DNA of 41,080 bases from an uncultured Bacteroidales bacterium. Lineage in GTDB: Bacteria; Bacteroidota; Bacteroidia; Bacteroidales; Muribaculaceae. The first letter of the stretch is position 1. Every line of letters starts with the position of its first letter. Positions 12,105 to 20,875 of the stretch are shown here, one piece after another. The translations under genes were made by a program, and so were the position numbers. The DNA lies in NCBI GenBank assembly GCA_947072905.1, contig CAMTKF010000002.1:68334-109413 (forward strand), written 5' to 3'. Under the pieces are notes generated by a model. That model saw only the letters and a program-made list of their open reading frames with translations, was not told the DNA's origin and ran no database searches.

Positions 12105-14198
12105 TCAGAGTCTATCTTTTTCGGCGTTGGCTGCTCCGCGGCCTTTGTAGCGTGAAAGGGCGGCATTGAAGTTGTAGCGGATAGTCAGCGACAGGTCGCG
12201 AGTATCGTATATTTTTCTTACACGCATGGTGCTTGACACATCATATAAGGTCATTTGCTCACGATATGTGTTGAATACGTCGTTAAGTTGAAGTTTCATG
12301 CTCCAGGCATTGTTGTCAAATGATTTGTATACTCCAAGGTCGCAATTCCAACGACTCTTTAGATAAACGTTGTCGCCGTTGCCCGATGTTTGCGCTGATA
12401 AATCTACGTTGATCCACAACTCCCAAGGCAGATGAATTGCGTTATTGAAACGGAATATGCCCAATGGTTTGTTCAACACCATTTCAGCTCCGTTATGATT
12501 CAGTTTGAAATCCTGCATTATGACACCGGCCATGAATACCGGCCGCCATATTGAGAAGAAACAAGGTGAGTAATTGGCGAACGCATCAAATGTATTATAG
12601 CTTGGCATATTCTCCATTTTCAACAATGTCATATCGGGGTTTACGGGATACGGTGTTGTCTGCCACAAGAAATAATTTTTAGTTGAACAGTAAGTGAGTT
12701 CCATGGATATATCGCGCCATGAACTTGACAAAGTTATATAATCACGATATATCGGTTTAAGATTGGGATTACCTGATTCATAGCTGTAACGGTCGAGATA
12801 TCGGACAGCGCTGCTGAGTTGTTCAAAAGCGGGTCGCGATGTTTTACGCATATAGGAGAGATTGGTAGTTACACTACCTGTGGGAATACGTACTGATATA
12901 TTGGGAGCGATATTTAGGTATTTTCTGCTTTGATCGTCTTTTTTCTCGCCCCAAAGGAAATATCTTGAGTCTGTGTACTCACAACGAAGACCTGCCGATA
13001 CCGAAACTTTTCCGTAAGTCTGTGACATTTCGGCAAATATTGCTGATGTGGTTTCTCGGATTTCGGTATCGTTGTCGCTTATGAATTCTGCGTCAGACAG
13101 GTATAGGTCTTTGCGGAGAATATCGCTTAACTCGGCTCCGAAATGCAGATCGCCTTTCCATACCGGTAGAGCTGCGGTTATATTACCCGCCAACAGGCGA
13201 TTATCAACATGGTTATCGGTAGTGAAGATACGTGCGGAATTGAAAACTGATGTTTCGTTCTCATTTGTTGACCGGTTGTTTATCTGCCATAAAGCATCAA
13301 GGTTAGCCGTCAATTGCCATTTACCCGATTTGCCTGTATAATATGCGCTAATGAGGTGCTGACGGTTGTGCCGTTGATTGTTTCCATTGTATTTCAGTTC
13401 ATCATCAAGTACGGAGTTGAGAAGTCTTGATGTGAACGTGCAGCTGCTGCCTTTTGCCGGACGATAGGCGAAATCGTAATAAAAGCCAACATATTGATTG
13501 TTTGAATTATAGTTGATACCAGCCTTACCTTCATACACGGGGTATTTGGTGAAATCTTTGCCGTAGCTGCTTTGATACACGGTTCCTGATTTAAGATGCT
13601 GAGTTTTAATATTATCAAAACGAGGACACTCGCGATAATTTTCGTAATTCAGCATACCGAAAAGGTCGAAGCCATTTTTCCGGAAGTTGAGATTGGCTTG
13701 CTCAAAAAGATAGGCATAGCGTTTGTAGCCTATGGTTGTGCGGTCGTTGAATGAGAATCCCTCACCGACGGGTGCAATGGTTGTAATTCGTATGACAGCA
13801 TTGACAGATGAGTTGTAACGGGCACCGGGTGATGTCACTACATCAACACTCTTAATTTCGGAAGAAGCGAGTTGTTCAAGTTCCGATTGGTCTCGAATCT
13901 GCCTGCCGTTAACATAGACAATCGGTTTACCTTTGCCAATAACCTCGAGTTCTGAAGCGGTCTTTGACACAAATGGCATTTTGCCAAGTACATCGAGGGC
14001 CGTACCTGAATTTGCGAGATAAGTTCCTGCAATTTTTATTTCAAACCCGTCTGATGTTATTTTTGCCTTTTTGGGGAACGCTTTTACTACAATTTCTTCA
14101 AGACAAACAGAAGCAGAGTCGTCTGATTGGACCGATGCGTAAAGCGTGTGAAAGGTGAGGCAGAGCATCAGCCCCGCCATTAAATGATTTAATGACAT
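12105..14198 (-). CDS. TonB-dependent receptor-like outer-membrane beta-barrel protein
   Basis: A 697-residue protein with a signal peptide (about 1-21, ending near LYAS). A plug-like domain follows (about 30-150), with TALDVLGKMPFV, GKGKPIVYVNGRQI and IKSVDVVTSPGARY. The rest is a long barrel with alternating aromatic strands ending in TIRYNF-type sequence. It matches the OMP beta-barrel family of Bacteroidota. There is no carboxypeptidase-like N-terminal extension and no SusD partner, so it is probably not a glycan SusC. It is the last gene of an operon with an ECF sigma factor and a membrane anti-sigma protein. The ligand is unknown; it may be a siderophore, peptide or envelope component. 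Confidence 0.85.
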   Translation of the reverse strand: MSLNHLMAGLMLCLTFHTLYASVQSDDSASVCLEEIVVKAFPKKAKITSDGFEIKIAGTYLANSGTALDVLGKMPFVSKTASELEVIGKGKPIVYVNGRQIRDQSELEQLASSEIKSVDVVTSPGARYNSSVNAVIRITTIAPVGEGFSFNDRTTIGYKRYAYLFEQANLNFRKNGFDLFGMLNYENYRECPRFDNIKTQHLKSGTVYQSSYGKDFTKYPVYEGKAGINYNSNNQYVGFYYDFAYRPAKGSSCTFTSRLLNSVLDDELKYNGNNQRHNRQHLISAYYTGKSGKWQLTANLDALWQINNRSTNENETSVFNSARIFTTDNHVDNRLLAGNITAALPVWKGDLHFGAELSDILRKDLYLSDAEFISDNDTEIRETTSAIFAEMSQTYGKVSVSAGLRCEYTDSRYFLWGEKKDDQSRKYLNIAPNISVRIPTGSVTTNLSYMRKTSRPAFEQLSSAVRYLDRYSYESGNPNLKPIYRDYITLSSSWRDISMELTYCSTKNYFLWQTTPYPVNPDMTLLKMENMPSYNTFDAFANYSPCFFSIWRPVFMAGVIMQDFKLNHNGAEMVLNKPLGIFRFNNAIHLPWELWINVDLSAQTSGNGDNVYLKSRWNCDLGVYKSFDNNAWSMKLQLNDVFNTYREQMTLYDVSSTMRVRKIYDTRDLSLTIRYNFNAALSRYKGRGAANAEKDRL

Positions 14199-14222
14199 GT
14201 TATTATGAAATAATGATGTTAA

Positions 14223-15380
14223 CTATAGACCTCCAACCACTATCCAGCCACCTTGACTGCTTTTCTGCAATGCAAGGTTATGTCGTTTGTAAGTGCCGTT
14301 GTGAGTCCGCAGCTCGTAAGGGACGAATGTAGTGCCTTCGTTGCCTGAGGTGAACGATTTACCAACCGATACAAGAACAGAGCCTTTGAGGTCTTTCTCA
14401 TACATTCCGTTCTTAATGTTAGCGTCAACAGCGTTGTCAAGGATTGCCACATTCCATGATTCCAAGGCATTGAGAAATGCAGAAGCGGCTTCGGTAGCAG
14501 TAAGCCCGGTAAGACCTTGCAAATTGTTATACGACAAATCAATAAACTTAATATCCGAGGGGAGAACAGTCAGGTTTGCTTCCGGATTTCTGTACACTAT
14601 TTTTGTGATTTTCAATACTTCTGTTTCTTTCTTGTCGTTTATTAAGTTTACAGAAGCCGATTTCAGATGCATGGTAGATGCGTCAATAACATAACGGCGT
14701 ATATTCTCCGATTCGGCAACAGATGTGTTCAACATATAGGGATTGCTGAAATTGCCCCGGGGCCGGGAATGTACGGTAAGGGTTATTTCATCACCTTTTT
14801 TTTGCAGTTTATAGCCGGCATCAGTGTGATTTATACAGTTTTGCAACTCTGATTCAAGAATCTTTTCAGGTGTCAGCAAGATTGCCATTTCCCCAAGTAT
14901 TTCATCGGGGGATGCATTAACCGTACGCCAACCGATATTAAGTTGGTCAATCCAGTTGTAAATAACATTCTTATCACCGGTTGCGGTGCGGCCGCCTTTG
15001 TCAATACGCCATGATAAATTGGATTCTGATTTGGCAATTGATATGTCATGTATAACGAAATCGTCAGATAAATTTATGTATCTGAAATTTTCCATAGGGC
15101 GTGTCCGTACTTCCACGGTCATTTCAATCCCACCTGTATTCAGCAATGTGCTAAGAGTTGCGGTTAGAATCTCTTTTGCTGACATTCCCGTTGGTATGAG
15201 AATCAATATCAACATGGCGGCGGCGACACAGGATGTCCCCAACCCCCATATCCACCTTAGATGTCGCCTTTTACGGGTATGGGAATCAAGGGTTGCGCCT
15301 ATTCTGTAGCGCAACTCATCGGAAGCCGCAAAGTCACGGCGAGGTTTCAGCAGATCCTTTATGTCGTTGTATTCATCCAT
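14223..15380 (-). CDS. Membrane anti-sigma factor-like protein
   Basis: A 385-residue protein with a short cytoplasmic N-terminus (1-41), one transmembrane segment at about 42-64 (WIWGLGTSCVAAAMLILILIP), and a large periplasmic domain. It directly follows the ECF sigma gene with a two-base gap, the classic place of a cognate anti-sigma factor. It is not of the FecR type, since the FecR core motif is absent. The periplasmic part has beta-rich lipoprotein-carrier-like segments (TVEVRTRPMENFRYINL, ITLTVHSRPRGN), suggesting a sensor of envelope state. The function is inferred from context; the domain family was not identified with certainty. Confidence 0.65.
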   Translation of the reverse strand: MDEYNDIKDLLKPRRDFAASDELRYRIGATLDSHTRKRRHLRWIWGLGTSCVAAAMLILILIPTGMSAKEILTATLSTLLNTGGIEMTVEVRTRPMENFRYINLSDDFVIHDISIAKSESNLSWRIDKGGRTATGDKNVIYNWIDQLNIGWRTVNASPDEILGEMAILLTPEKILESELQNCINHTDAGYKLQKKGDEITLTVHSRPRGNFSNPYMLNTSVAESENIRRYVIDASTMHLKSASVNLINDKKETEVLKITKIVYRNPEANLTVLPSDIKFIDLSYNNLQGLTGLTATEAASAFLNALESWNVAILDNAVDANIKNGMYEKDLKGSVLVSVGKSFTSGNEGTTFVPYELRTHNGTYKRHNLALQKSSQGGWIVVGGL

Positions 15381-15382
15381 GA

Positions 15383-15892
15383 CTATTGTTTTCTTAGATA
15401 TTGATTTCTTAGTTTATCCATTCCCGATTTGAAACGGGATTTCAATGTAGATGCAGGAGTCGAGAGAATCTGACTGATTTCAACGAAAGAGAGTTCATCC
15501 ATAACATTCATTCTAATAACCTCAGCTTCTCTTTCGGGGAGGTTGTCGAGCAAGCCATTCAGTCTTTCGATTTCTTCGATATCCGGATTGTCATAGCCGG
15601 ATGTGTCGGGGATTCCGGTATCAGCGTCTGTAAGATGTCTTACGTTTTGCCCTGTAAGGAAATAATCTTTGCAGAGATTATATACAATGCGGAACAAATA
15701 CATTTTGAAGCTATTTTGCTTTATTTTTGAAATGTCAACTTCCAAAAATTTCTTTATAGCCTCATGTACAATATCTTCGGCATCGGCTTTATTGCCAATT
15801 CGTATTGTAGCGAAGCGTACAAGATAATTGAGATTTGCCTCTATCACTTCGCCAAGCATTTGCCGTGTATGTATGTCAAGCTGTTTGTTCAC
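15383..15892 (-). CDS. ECF-type RNA polymerase sigma factor
   Basis: A 169-residue protein with region 2 at about 20-85 (LVRFATIRIGNKADAEDIVHEAIKKF, FKMYLFRIVYNLCKDY) and region 4 at about 110-165 (LPEREAEVIRMNVMDELSFVEISQILSTPASTLKSRFKSGMDKLR). The start is a GTG at 15890-15892; no ATG lies in a suitable place. It is the first gene of the sigma / anti-sigma / receptor operon, so the receptor is a likely regulon member. Autoregulation would be typical, but no promoter of the housekeeping type stands out before it. Confidence 0.93.
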   Translation of the reverse strand: MNKQLDIHTRQMLGEVIEANLNYLVRFATIRIGNKADAEDIVHEAIKKFLEVDISKIKQNSFKMYLFRIVYNLCKDYFLTGQNVRHLTDADTGIPDTSGYDNPDIEEIERLNGLLDNLPEREAEVIRMNVMDELSFVEISQILSTPASTLKSRFKSGMDKLRNQYLRKQ

Positions 15893-15984
15893 GTAGTTAT
15901 TTTTAATCTCTGCTATAAAGACCGAAAATTCCCAAAATCGACGGAATATGTGTATTAATGTTTGTTAATAAAAAAGAGCGAGCC

Positions 15985-16040
15985 GCATAAAAAGTGAAGA
16001 GACTCCCGAAGGTCAGAAAACACATTCGGGAGTCACTTCA
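15985..16040 (-). terminator. Terminator of the amylomaltase gene
   Basis: On the minus strand GACTCCCGAA pairs with TTCGGGAGTC, extended by flanking GAAG/CTTC, followed by ACTTTTTA. It lies some 25 bases after the GH77 gene stop. Confidence 0.8.
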
Positions 16041-16063
16041 TTGTAGTATATCGCTATTGTTTA

Positions 16064-18727
16064 TTAACGATTGCTGTCTGTAATCAGTTTTTTGAGTTTG
16101 TCGTTAAAGCCGGTGGCTTTTTGCAGCTCTGCGAGTGTCAGGTGCATGCGGTAGCGCCAGTAGTGGCGTGGATTGGCCGGGATGTTTATAAGCTCATCGG
16201 CAGGATTTTTGCGACGGAGGTCGCCGTCCATCGACAGCCAGTCGGCCAAAGGAATGATGCAGAGCATCGAGGGCGACTGCGAGTTGAGCATCAGAATCTT
16301 CTCACACAGCCATGGTTCTGCGAAGTATGGAGGTTCGCCTTCGAGATGAAGTACCTGACGGTAGTAGTCGGCCGAGCGGCGGCGATCATCTTCCCACCAT
16401 GCGCGTATGCCACCCATGTCGTGGGTTGATGTTGTGCATACACTGTAGTACGGATAGCTCCATGTGTTGCCGAAAGGTGTTGCCGGATCCTTGGGCATAC
16501 GCTGAATTTCAAGCGTGAGGATTTCGAGCTGGCTCAGAACGGCAGGCACGCAAGCAGGAATCATGCCGAGGTCTTCGGCGCATGTAAGCATGGGGTTTGA
16601 ATCAATCAATGCCGGGAGCTTCCACATGGCTTTGCCATACCAGAAGTCGTTGTGACGATGATAGAAGAAGTCGTTATACAATCTGTCGAAGCACCATTTC
16701 TCGTAATCGTTGAGTGCGCGGTATGTATAGGTGTACTGCGCCGAAATACGTGGATGGAACTTGCCCGGTTCGGTAGGATCTTCTATAAACAGCACCTGAT
16801 CAATCAAACCGAGGAGGCCGTTGCACAGACGAGTGTTTTTCTCATCTTTTTCGAGAGTGGCAAAATACTCGGCCACCGCACGCTGTGAGTTGTAGGGATC
16901 TTTAAGCTTGTAGCGTCCGTAGCCTACGCTGTACATGAATGTCTTGCGAGCCTCGTCGGTATAAGGACCGAAGAAGTCGTGCAGGAAACTATCCATGATA
17001 TAGGGTGTGGTGTACAGGTCTACATCAATCCAGAAATCGAAATTGTTGCGCATTTCGTCCTCGCTCATAGGCAGCGCGGGATTGAAAATGCCAAGAAGTC
17101 CGTGCAGTTGCTTGTAAGGAATCTGCCATATACGGAAGAAGCCGAGCACGTGGTCAATGCGGTAGGCGTCGAAATACTCGCTCATCTTGGTGAAGCGGGC
17201 TTTCCACCATGCGAAGCCGTCTTTTGACATTTCTTCCCAGTTGTATGTGGGGAAGCCCCAGTTCTGTCCCAGAACCGAGAAATCATCCGGCGGCGCACCC
17301 GCCTGGCAATCCATGTGGAACAGACGAGGATAGATCCATGCGTCCACGCTGTCGCGGGATATACCGATTGGAATATCACCCTTGATGGCTATACCGTTTG
17401 ACTTTGCATATTCGTGCACCTCGCGCATCTGCTTGTCGAGATGATACTGGAGGTAGCAAACATAGTCTATCTCTTTGCGGTTTGCTTCGATAAAAGCTTC
17501 GATTTTATCGTTGTCGTATTCGGCATATTCGCCCCAATTTGAGAATTCGGGCGTGTTGAAACGGTCGCGCAGTACGCAGAAAGCAGCGTATGGCATCAGC
17601 CAATCGTGGTTGCGTTCCACAAACTTCTTGTATTCGGGCAATGCGATTGTACGAGCGCCTTCCTGCTCGAATATTTCCTTGAAATACTCTATTTTGGCAG
17701 CGTTCACACGTTCGTAGTCAATCTTGTCGAGGGCATTCAGCTCACTCTTTAGGTTCTCGAAGTATGTGCGGCGCTTGCGGTCGGCGAGTACTCCGAGTTG
17801 TTCAAGACGCAGATACATGGGATGAAGCGCAAAGCATGAGTTTGCGTTATACGGATATGAATCCTGCCATGTATGGGTCATTGTGGTATCGTTGATGGGA
17901 AGAATCTGCAGGAATTTCTGACCTGTAGCCTTGCACCAGTCAATCATTGCTTTGATATCGGCAAAATCGCCTACACCGAAGTCTTCTTCAGAGCGCAGCG
18001 AGAAAACAGGGATTGCAGTACCTGCACCACGCCACAATCCGAGGGGATTGATCAGACGCATTCCGGCAAATACAGTGGCGGTGTTGGCGGCGGGAGTGGC
18101 ATCGAGCATGCGGTTGTCGCCGTTTTCCCAGGCTACGACCTCGCCTTTGCTGTCGATTATCAGGAATTTATACAGAGAGCCTTCGCCAAGACCTTCGGCC
18201 TTTACGTTGGCAGACCACACCGGATAGCGGGCATCGCTCATCGCAACGGCCTTTGATGTGTCCCAGCCACCAAGCTGTTGAGCCTCGCCACATATAGCCA
18301 GGTGCCAATCGGGACGCAGCATGGGTGCGCTGACCTCGAATGTCACAAATCCCTTTGCCGGCATTGATTGGCCGGAATCAGACTTCGATACTCTGCGGCA
18401 GATACTGTCGGTGAAAGCTGAGGCGTAGTAAGGCTCATCCCATGGACGATCCTGCCAACGGTCATAGCATTCAACCGACGAAGTTCGGGTCTCAAGATGT
18501 CTCGCTTTTCCCCATTCGGTCTTGGCAGGCATATTATCATTACGTACCTCGTAACGGTAATCTATCTTTGTAAAGCCATCCTTATCTTCAGGAATCTCAA
18601 TCTGAGCGCGCCAATGTTCCGCACCTTCAAGCGTAAGGGGAACCGCTTGTACCTCAGGTGTCAACAACACGGCCCATAGGTTCTCGCCCCAGTTGGTCCG
18701 GTAATTGATATTTAAAGTAAGCTTCAT
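16064..18727 (-). CDS. malQ: 4-alpha-glucanotransferase (amylomaltase), CBM20-CBM20-GH77
   Basis: An 887-residue protein. Two N-terminal starch-binding CBM20 modules are visible, about 1-100 (LTLNINYRTNWGENLWAVL) and about 125-225 (VTFEVSAPMLRPDWHLAICG, QQLGGWDTSKAVAM). The GH77 catalytic domain follows, with the nucleophile motif AYRIDHVLGFFRIW, the acid/base segment CAEDLGMIPACVPAVL and STHDMGGIRAWWEDD. The enzyme transfers 1,4-alpha-glucan chains between maltooligosaccharides in the cytoplasm during glycogen or starch use. The architecture is like plant DPE2 and is usual in Bacteroidota. It has its own promoter and terminator, so it is monocistronic. Confidence 0.95.
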   Translation of the reverse strand: MKLTLNINYRTNWGENLWAVLLTPEVQAVPLTLEGAEHWRAQIEIPEDKDGFTKIDYRYEVRNDNMPAKTEWGKARHLETRTSSVECYDRWQDRPWDEPYYASAFTDSICRRVSKSDSGQSMPAKGFVTFEVSAPMLRPDWHLAICGEAQQLGGWDTSKAVAMSDARYPVWSANVKAEGLGEGSLYKFLIIDSKGEVVAWENGDNRMLDATPAANTATVFAGMRLINPLGLWRGAGTAIPVFSLRSEEDFGVGDFADIKAMIDWCKATGQKFLQILPINDTTMTHTWQDSYPYNANSCFALHPMYLRLEQLGVLADRKRRTYFENLKSELNALDKIDYERVNAAKIEYFKEIFEQEGARTIALPEYKKFVERNHDWLMPYAAFCVLRDRFNTPEFSNWGEYAEYDNDKIEAFIEANRKEIDYVCYLQYHLDKQMREVHEYAKSNGIAIKGDIPIGISRDSVDAWIYPRLFHMDCQAGAPPDDFSVLGQNWGFPTYNWEEMSKDGFAWWKARFTKMSEYFDAYRIDHVLGFFRIWQIPYKQLHGLLGIFNPALPMSEDEMRNNFDFWIDVDLYTTPYIMDSFLHDFFGPYTDEARKTFMYSVGYGRYKLKDPYNSQRAVAEYFATLEKDEKNTRLCNGLLGLIDQVLFIEDPTEPGKFHPRISAQYTYTYRALNDYEKWCFDRLYNDFFYHRHNDFWYGKAMWKLPALIDSNPMLTCAEDLGMIPACVPAVLSQLEILTLEIQRMPKDPATPFGNTWSYPYYSVCTTSTHDMGGIRAWWEDDRRRSADYYRQVLHLEGEPPYFAEPWLCEKILMLNSQSPSMLCIIPLADWLSMDGDLRRKNPADELINIPANPRHYWRYRMHLTLAELQKATGFNDKLKKLITDSNR

Positions 18728-18792
18728 TTTGTTTTGATGATATTAGTAGTCACAAATTGTCTTTTAGTCTTTTTACAAACTCTTAAGCAATG

Positions 18793-18823
18793 CGAATTTA
18801 GCAATTTTTTTGCTGCGGACAAA
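18793..18823 (-). promoter_or_regulatory. Promoter of the amylomaltase gene
   Basis: On the minus strand TTTG (18820-18823), 19 bases, TAAATTCG (18793-18800), one mismatch from TAnnTTTG. The leader would be about 62 bases. Confidence 0.6.
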
Positions 18824-18920
18824 AAAATCTGATAAAAAAACATTGATGCAATCAATTCATGTATAAAGAGTAATGCTCTTTAACACAATTCGAGAGAATG
18901 TATACTGCCAAATCAACGTT

Positions 18921-20816
18921 TTATCGTAAGATATGAGTTGATTCGTACCAGTCGATGAATGCCTCGTTTACAAGTCGGTTTCCGCCCGGAGTAGGGTAGT
19001 CGCCCGAGAAGTACCAATCGCCGGGATGATCAGGTATGGCTTTGTGAAGCCCTTCGAGGCTCAGATAGAGTATATCAATCCTGGCATTGAATGCCGGGTA
19101 GGCACCTTCAACCAGGATGTCTGCTATAGATTGTGATATCTCGGCATCGGTAAACGGAGCGTATATGGCCTTTACGCAGTTATGCCTGTCTGCTGCGGGG
19201 AGGGCTCTTTGGGCAACGCATGCCTTGTATGTCTCATGTATGACGTTGTCGATACCTCTAAGCTTAAGTAGCCTGATTGCGGCATGGAATGCAATGAACT
19301 GCGACAGTGAGCTCATGTCAATACCATAGTAGTCGGGATAACGTACCTGTGGCGAGGAGCTTACAATGATGATGCGCTTGGGATACAGTCGGTCGAGCTG
19401 ACGCAGGATTGACTGGCGCAGAGTTGTACCTCGCACTATTGAGTCGTCTATGGCCACAAGGGTATCAACACCGGGAGTCACGGTGCCGTAAGTCACATCA
19501 TACACGTGCTTTGCAAGGTCGTTGCGCGATGAGCCCTCGGCTATGAAGGTGCGCATCTTCACATCCTTTACCGCTATTTTTTCAAATCGTATCTTTTCTG
19601 ACAGAATACTATTGATGGCGTCATGGTCGGCTGTGCCTGAGTCTATCATCTGCTCTATGCGAGTCGCGCGGTGTTTGTTGAACAGATTGGAGAATTCCTG
19701 TACCATGCCGAAAAAGGCCGCTTCTGCCGTATTGGGTATACAAGACAGCACGGTGTGAGCGGTATCACCGTCAACCATTTCCATCAGTTGAGGAGCGAGT
19801 GCCGCACCGAGGGCTTTGCGTTCGCGATATATGTCGGCGTCGGAGCCGCGTGAGAAGTATATGCGTTCAAATGAGCATCGCTTGTTTGTTCCTTCGGGCA
19901 ATAATTGTTTTAGGGCTACATCGCCGGCTTTGTTTACCAACAAGGCTTCACCGGGATTGAGCTCTTTTACCGATGCCGAAGGAAGGTCGAAAACGGTTTG
20001 AATCACCGGACGTTCTGACGCGAGCACAACTATCTCATCGTCGAAATAATAAAATGCAGGTCGGATGCCGTGTGGATCGCGGAGAGCGAACATATCGCCC
20101 GAACCTGTGGCACCGCACATCACATAACCCCCATCCCACTGCTTGGCTGCTTTTTCGATAACGGCTCCGATATCAAGTCGGTTCTCTATTTCGTTGGCCA
20201 GCTCAGGGTCTTCAAGTGTATCGCGCAACTCTCTGTACAGACGGTGATTTTCTTTGTCAAGAGCCAGACCTAACTGCTCGAGAATCATGCTGGTGTCGCT
20301 GTATCGGCGGGGATGTTGACCTGAATTGACAATCCGTTCAAACATCTCATCGACATTTGTCATGTTGAAGTTTCCGCAAAGCACCAGCGAGCGCGAGCGC
20401 CAGTTGTTGCGTCTCAATACCGGATGCGCGTAGCTGATACCGCTCTTGCCGGTGGTGGAGTAACGCAGGTGACCTAAATACACCTGACCGATATAGGGCG
20501 CGAAACGGCTGACTTCATCAGCCGGATATGAATTGACATCAGAACCTATCTCCGCTCCTATATTTGAGAATATCTCTTGAATGGCGTCTTTTCCCAAAGC
20601 TCTTTCCCTGAAGATCAGCTCATGGCCGGGAGGCGCATCAAGTTTTACGACACCCACACCTGCGGCCTCTTGGCCACGGTTGTGCTGTTTTTCCATAAGC
20701 AGATACAGCTTGTCGAGCGCGTACGTATATGTTCCGTATTTCTTTTTGTAATATTCCAGCGGCTTGCGCAGTCTGATTAGAGCTACACCGCATTCGTGCT
20801 TTAGAGGTTCCATCAA
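18921..20816 (-). CDS. Amidophosphoribosyltransferase-type protein, long Bacteroidota form
   Basis: A 631-residue protein. The N-terminal class II glutamine amidotransferase domain begins MMEPLKHECGVALIRL, with the nucleophile C9, unlike E. coli PurF where the cysteine is residue 2. NRGQEAAGVG and LGHLRYSTTG are conserved glutaminase motifs. The phosphoribosyltransferase half has the PRPP-binding loop VAIDDSIVRGTT near residue 460. PurF makes phosphoribosylamine from PRPP and glutamine, the first step of purine synthesis. At about 630 residues it is longer than usual 470-510 residue PurF and belongs to the second, longer paralogue seen in Bacteroidota. It may be a specialised PurF. It follows glutamine synthetase, which supplies the nitrogen donor. 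Confidence 0.85.
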   Translation of the reverse strand: MMEPLKHECGVALIRLRKPLEYYKKKYGTYTYALDKLYLLMEKQHNRGQEAAGVGVVKLDAPPGHELIFRERALGKDAIQEIFSNIGAEIGSDVNSYPADEVSRFAPYIGQVYLGHLRYSTTGKSGISYAHPVLRRNNWRSRSLVLCGNFNMTNVDEMFERIVNSGQHPRRYSDTSMILEQLGLALDKENHRLYRELRDTLEDPELANEIENRLDIGAVIEKAAKQWDGGYVMCGATGSGDMFALRDPHGIRPAFYYFDDEIVVLASERPVIQTVFDLPSASVKELNPGEALLVNKAGDVALKQLLPEGTNKRCSFERIYFSRGSDADIYRERKALGAALAPQLMEMVDGDTAHTVLSCIPNTAEAAFFGMVQEFSNLFNKHRATRIEQMIDSGTADHDAINSILSEKIRFEKIAVKDVKMRTFIAEGSSRNDLAKHVYDVTYGTVTPGVDTLVAIDDSIVRGTTLRQSILRQLDRLYPKRIIIVSSSPQVRYPDYYGIDMSSLSQFIAFHAAIRLLKLRGIDNVIHETYKACVAQRALPAADRHNCVKAIYAPFTDAEISQSIADILVEGAYPAFNARIDILYLSLEGLHKAIPDHPGDWYFSGDYPTPGGNRLVNEAFIDWYESTHILR

Positions 20817-20826
20817 TTAACAAAGT

Positions 20827-20866
20827 AAAAATTCAATACGCCCCGGGTAAAAGGGGCGTATTGAAT
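20827..20866 (-). terminator. Terminator of the glutamine synthetase gene
   Basis: On the minus strand a 14-bp perfect stem, ATTCAATACGCCCC with GGGGCGTATTGAAT, is followed by TTTTAC. It lies about 10 bases after the glnN stop. Confidence 0.85.
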
Positions 20867-20875
20867 CTGAAACGT

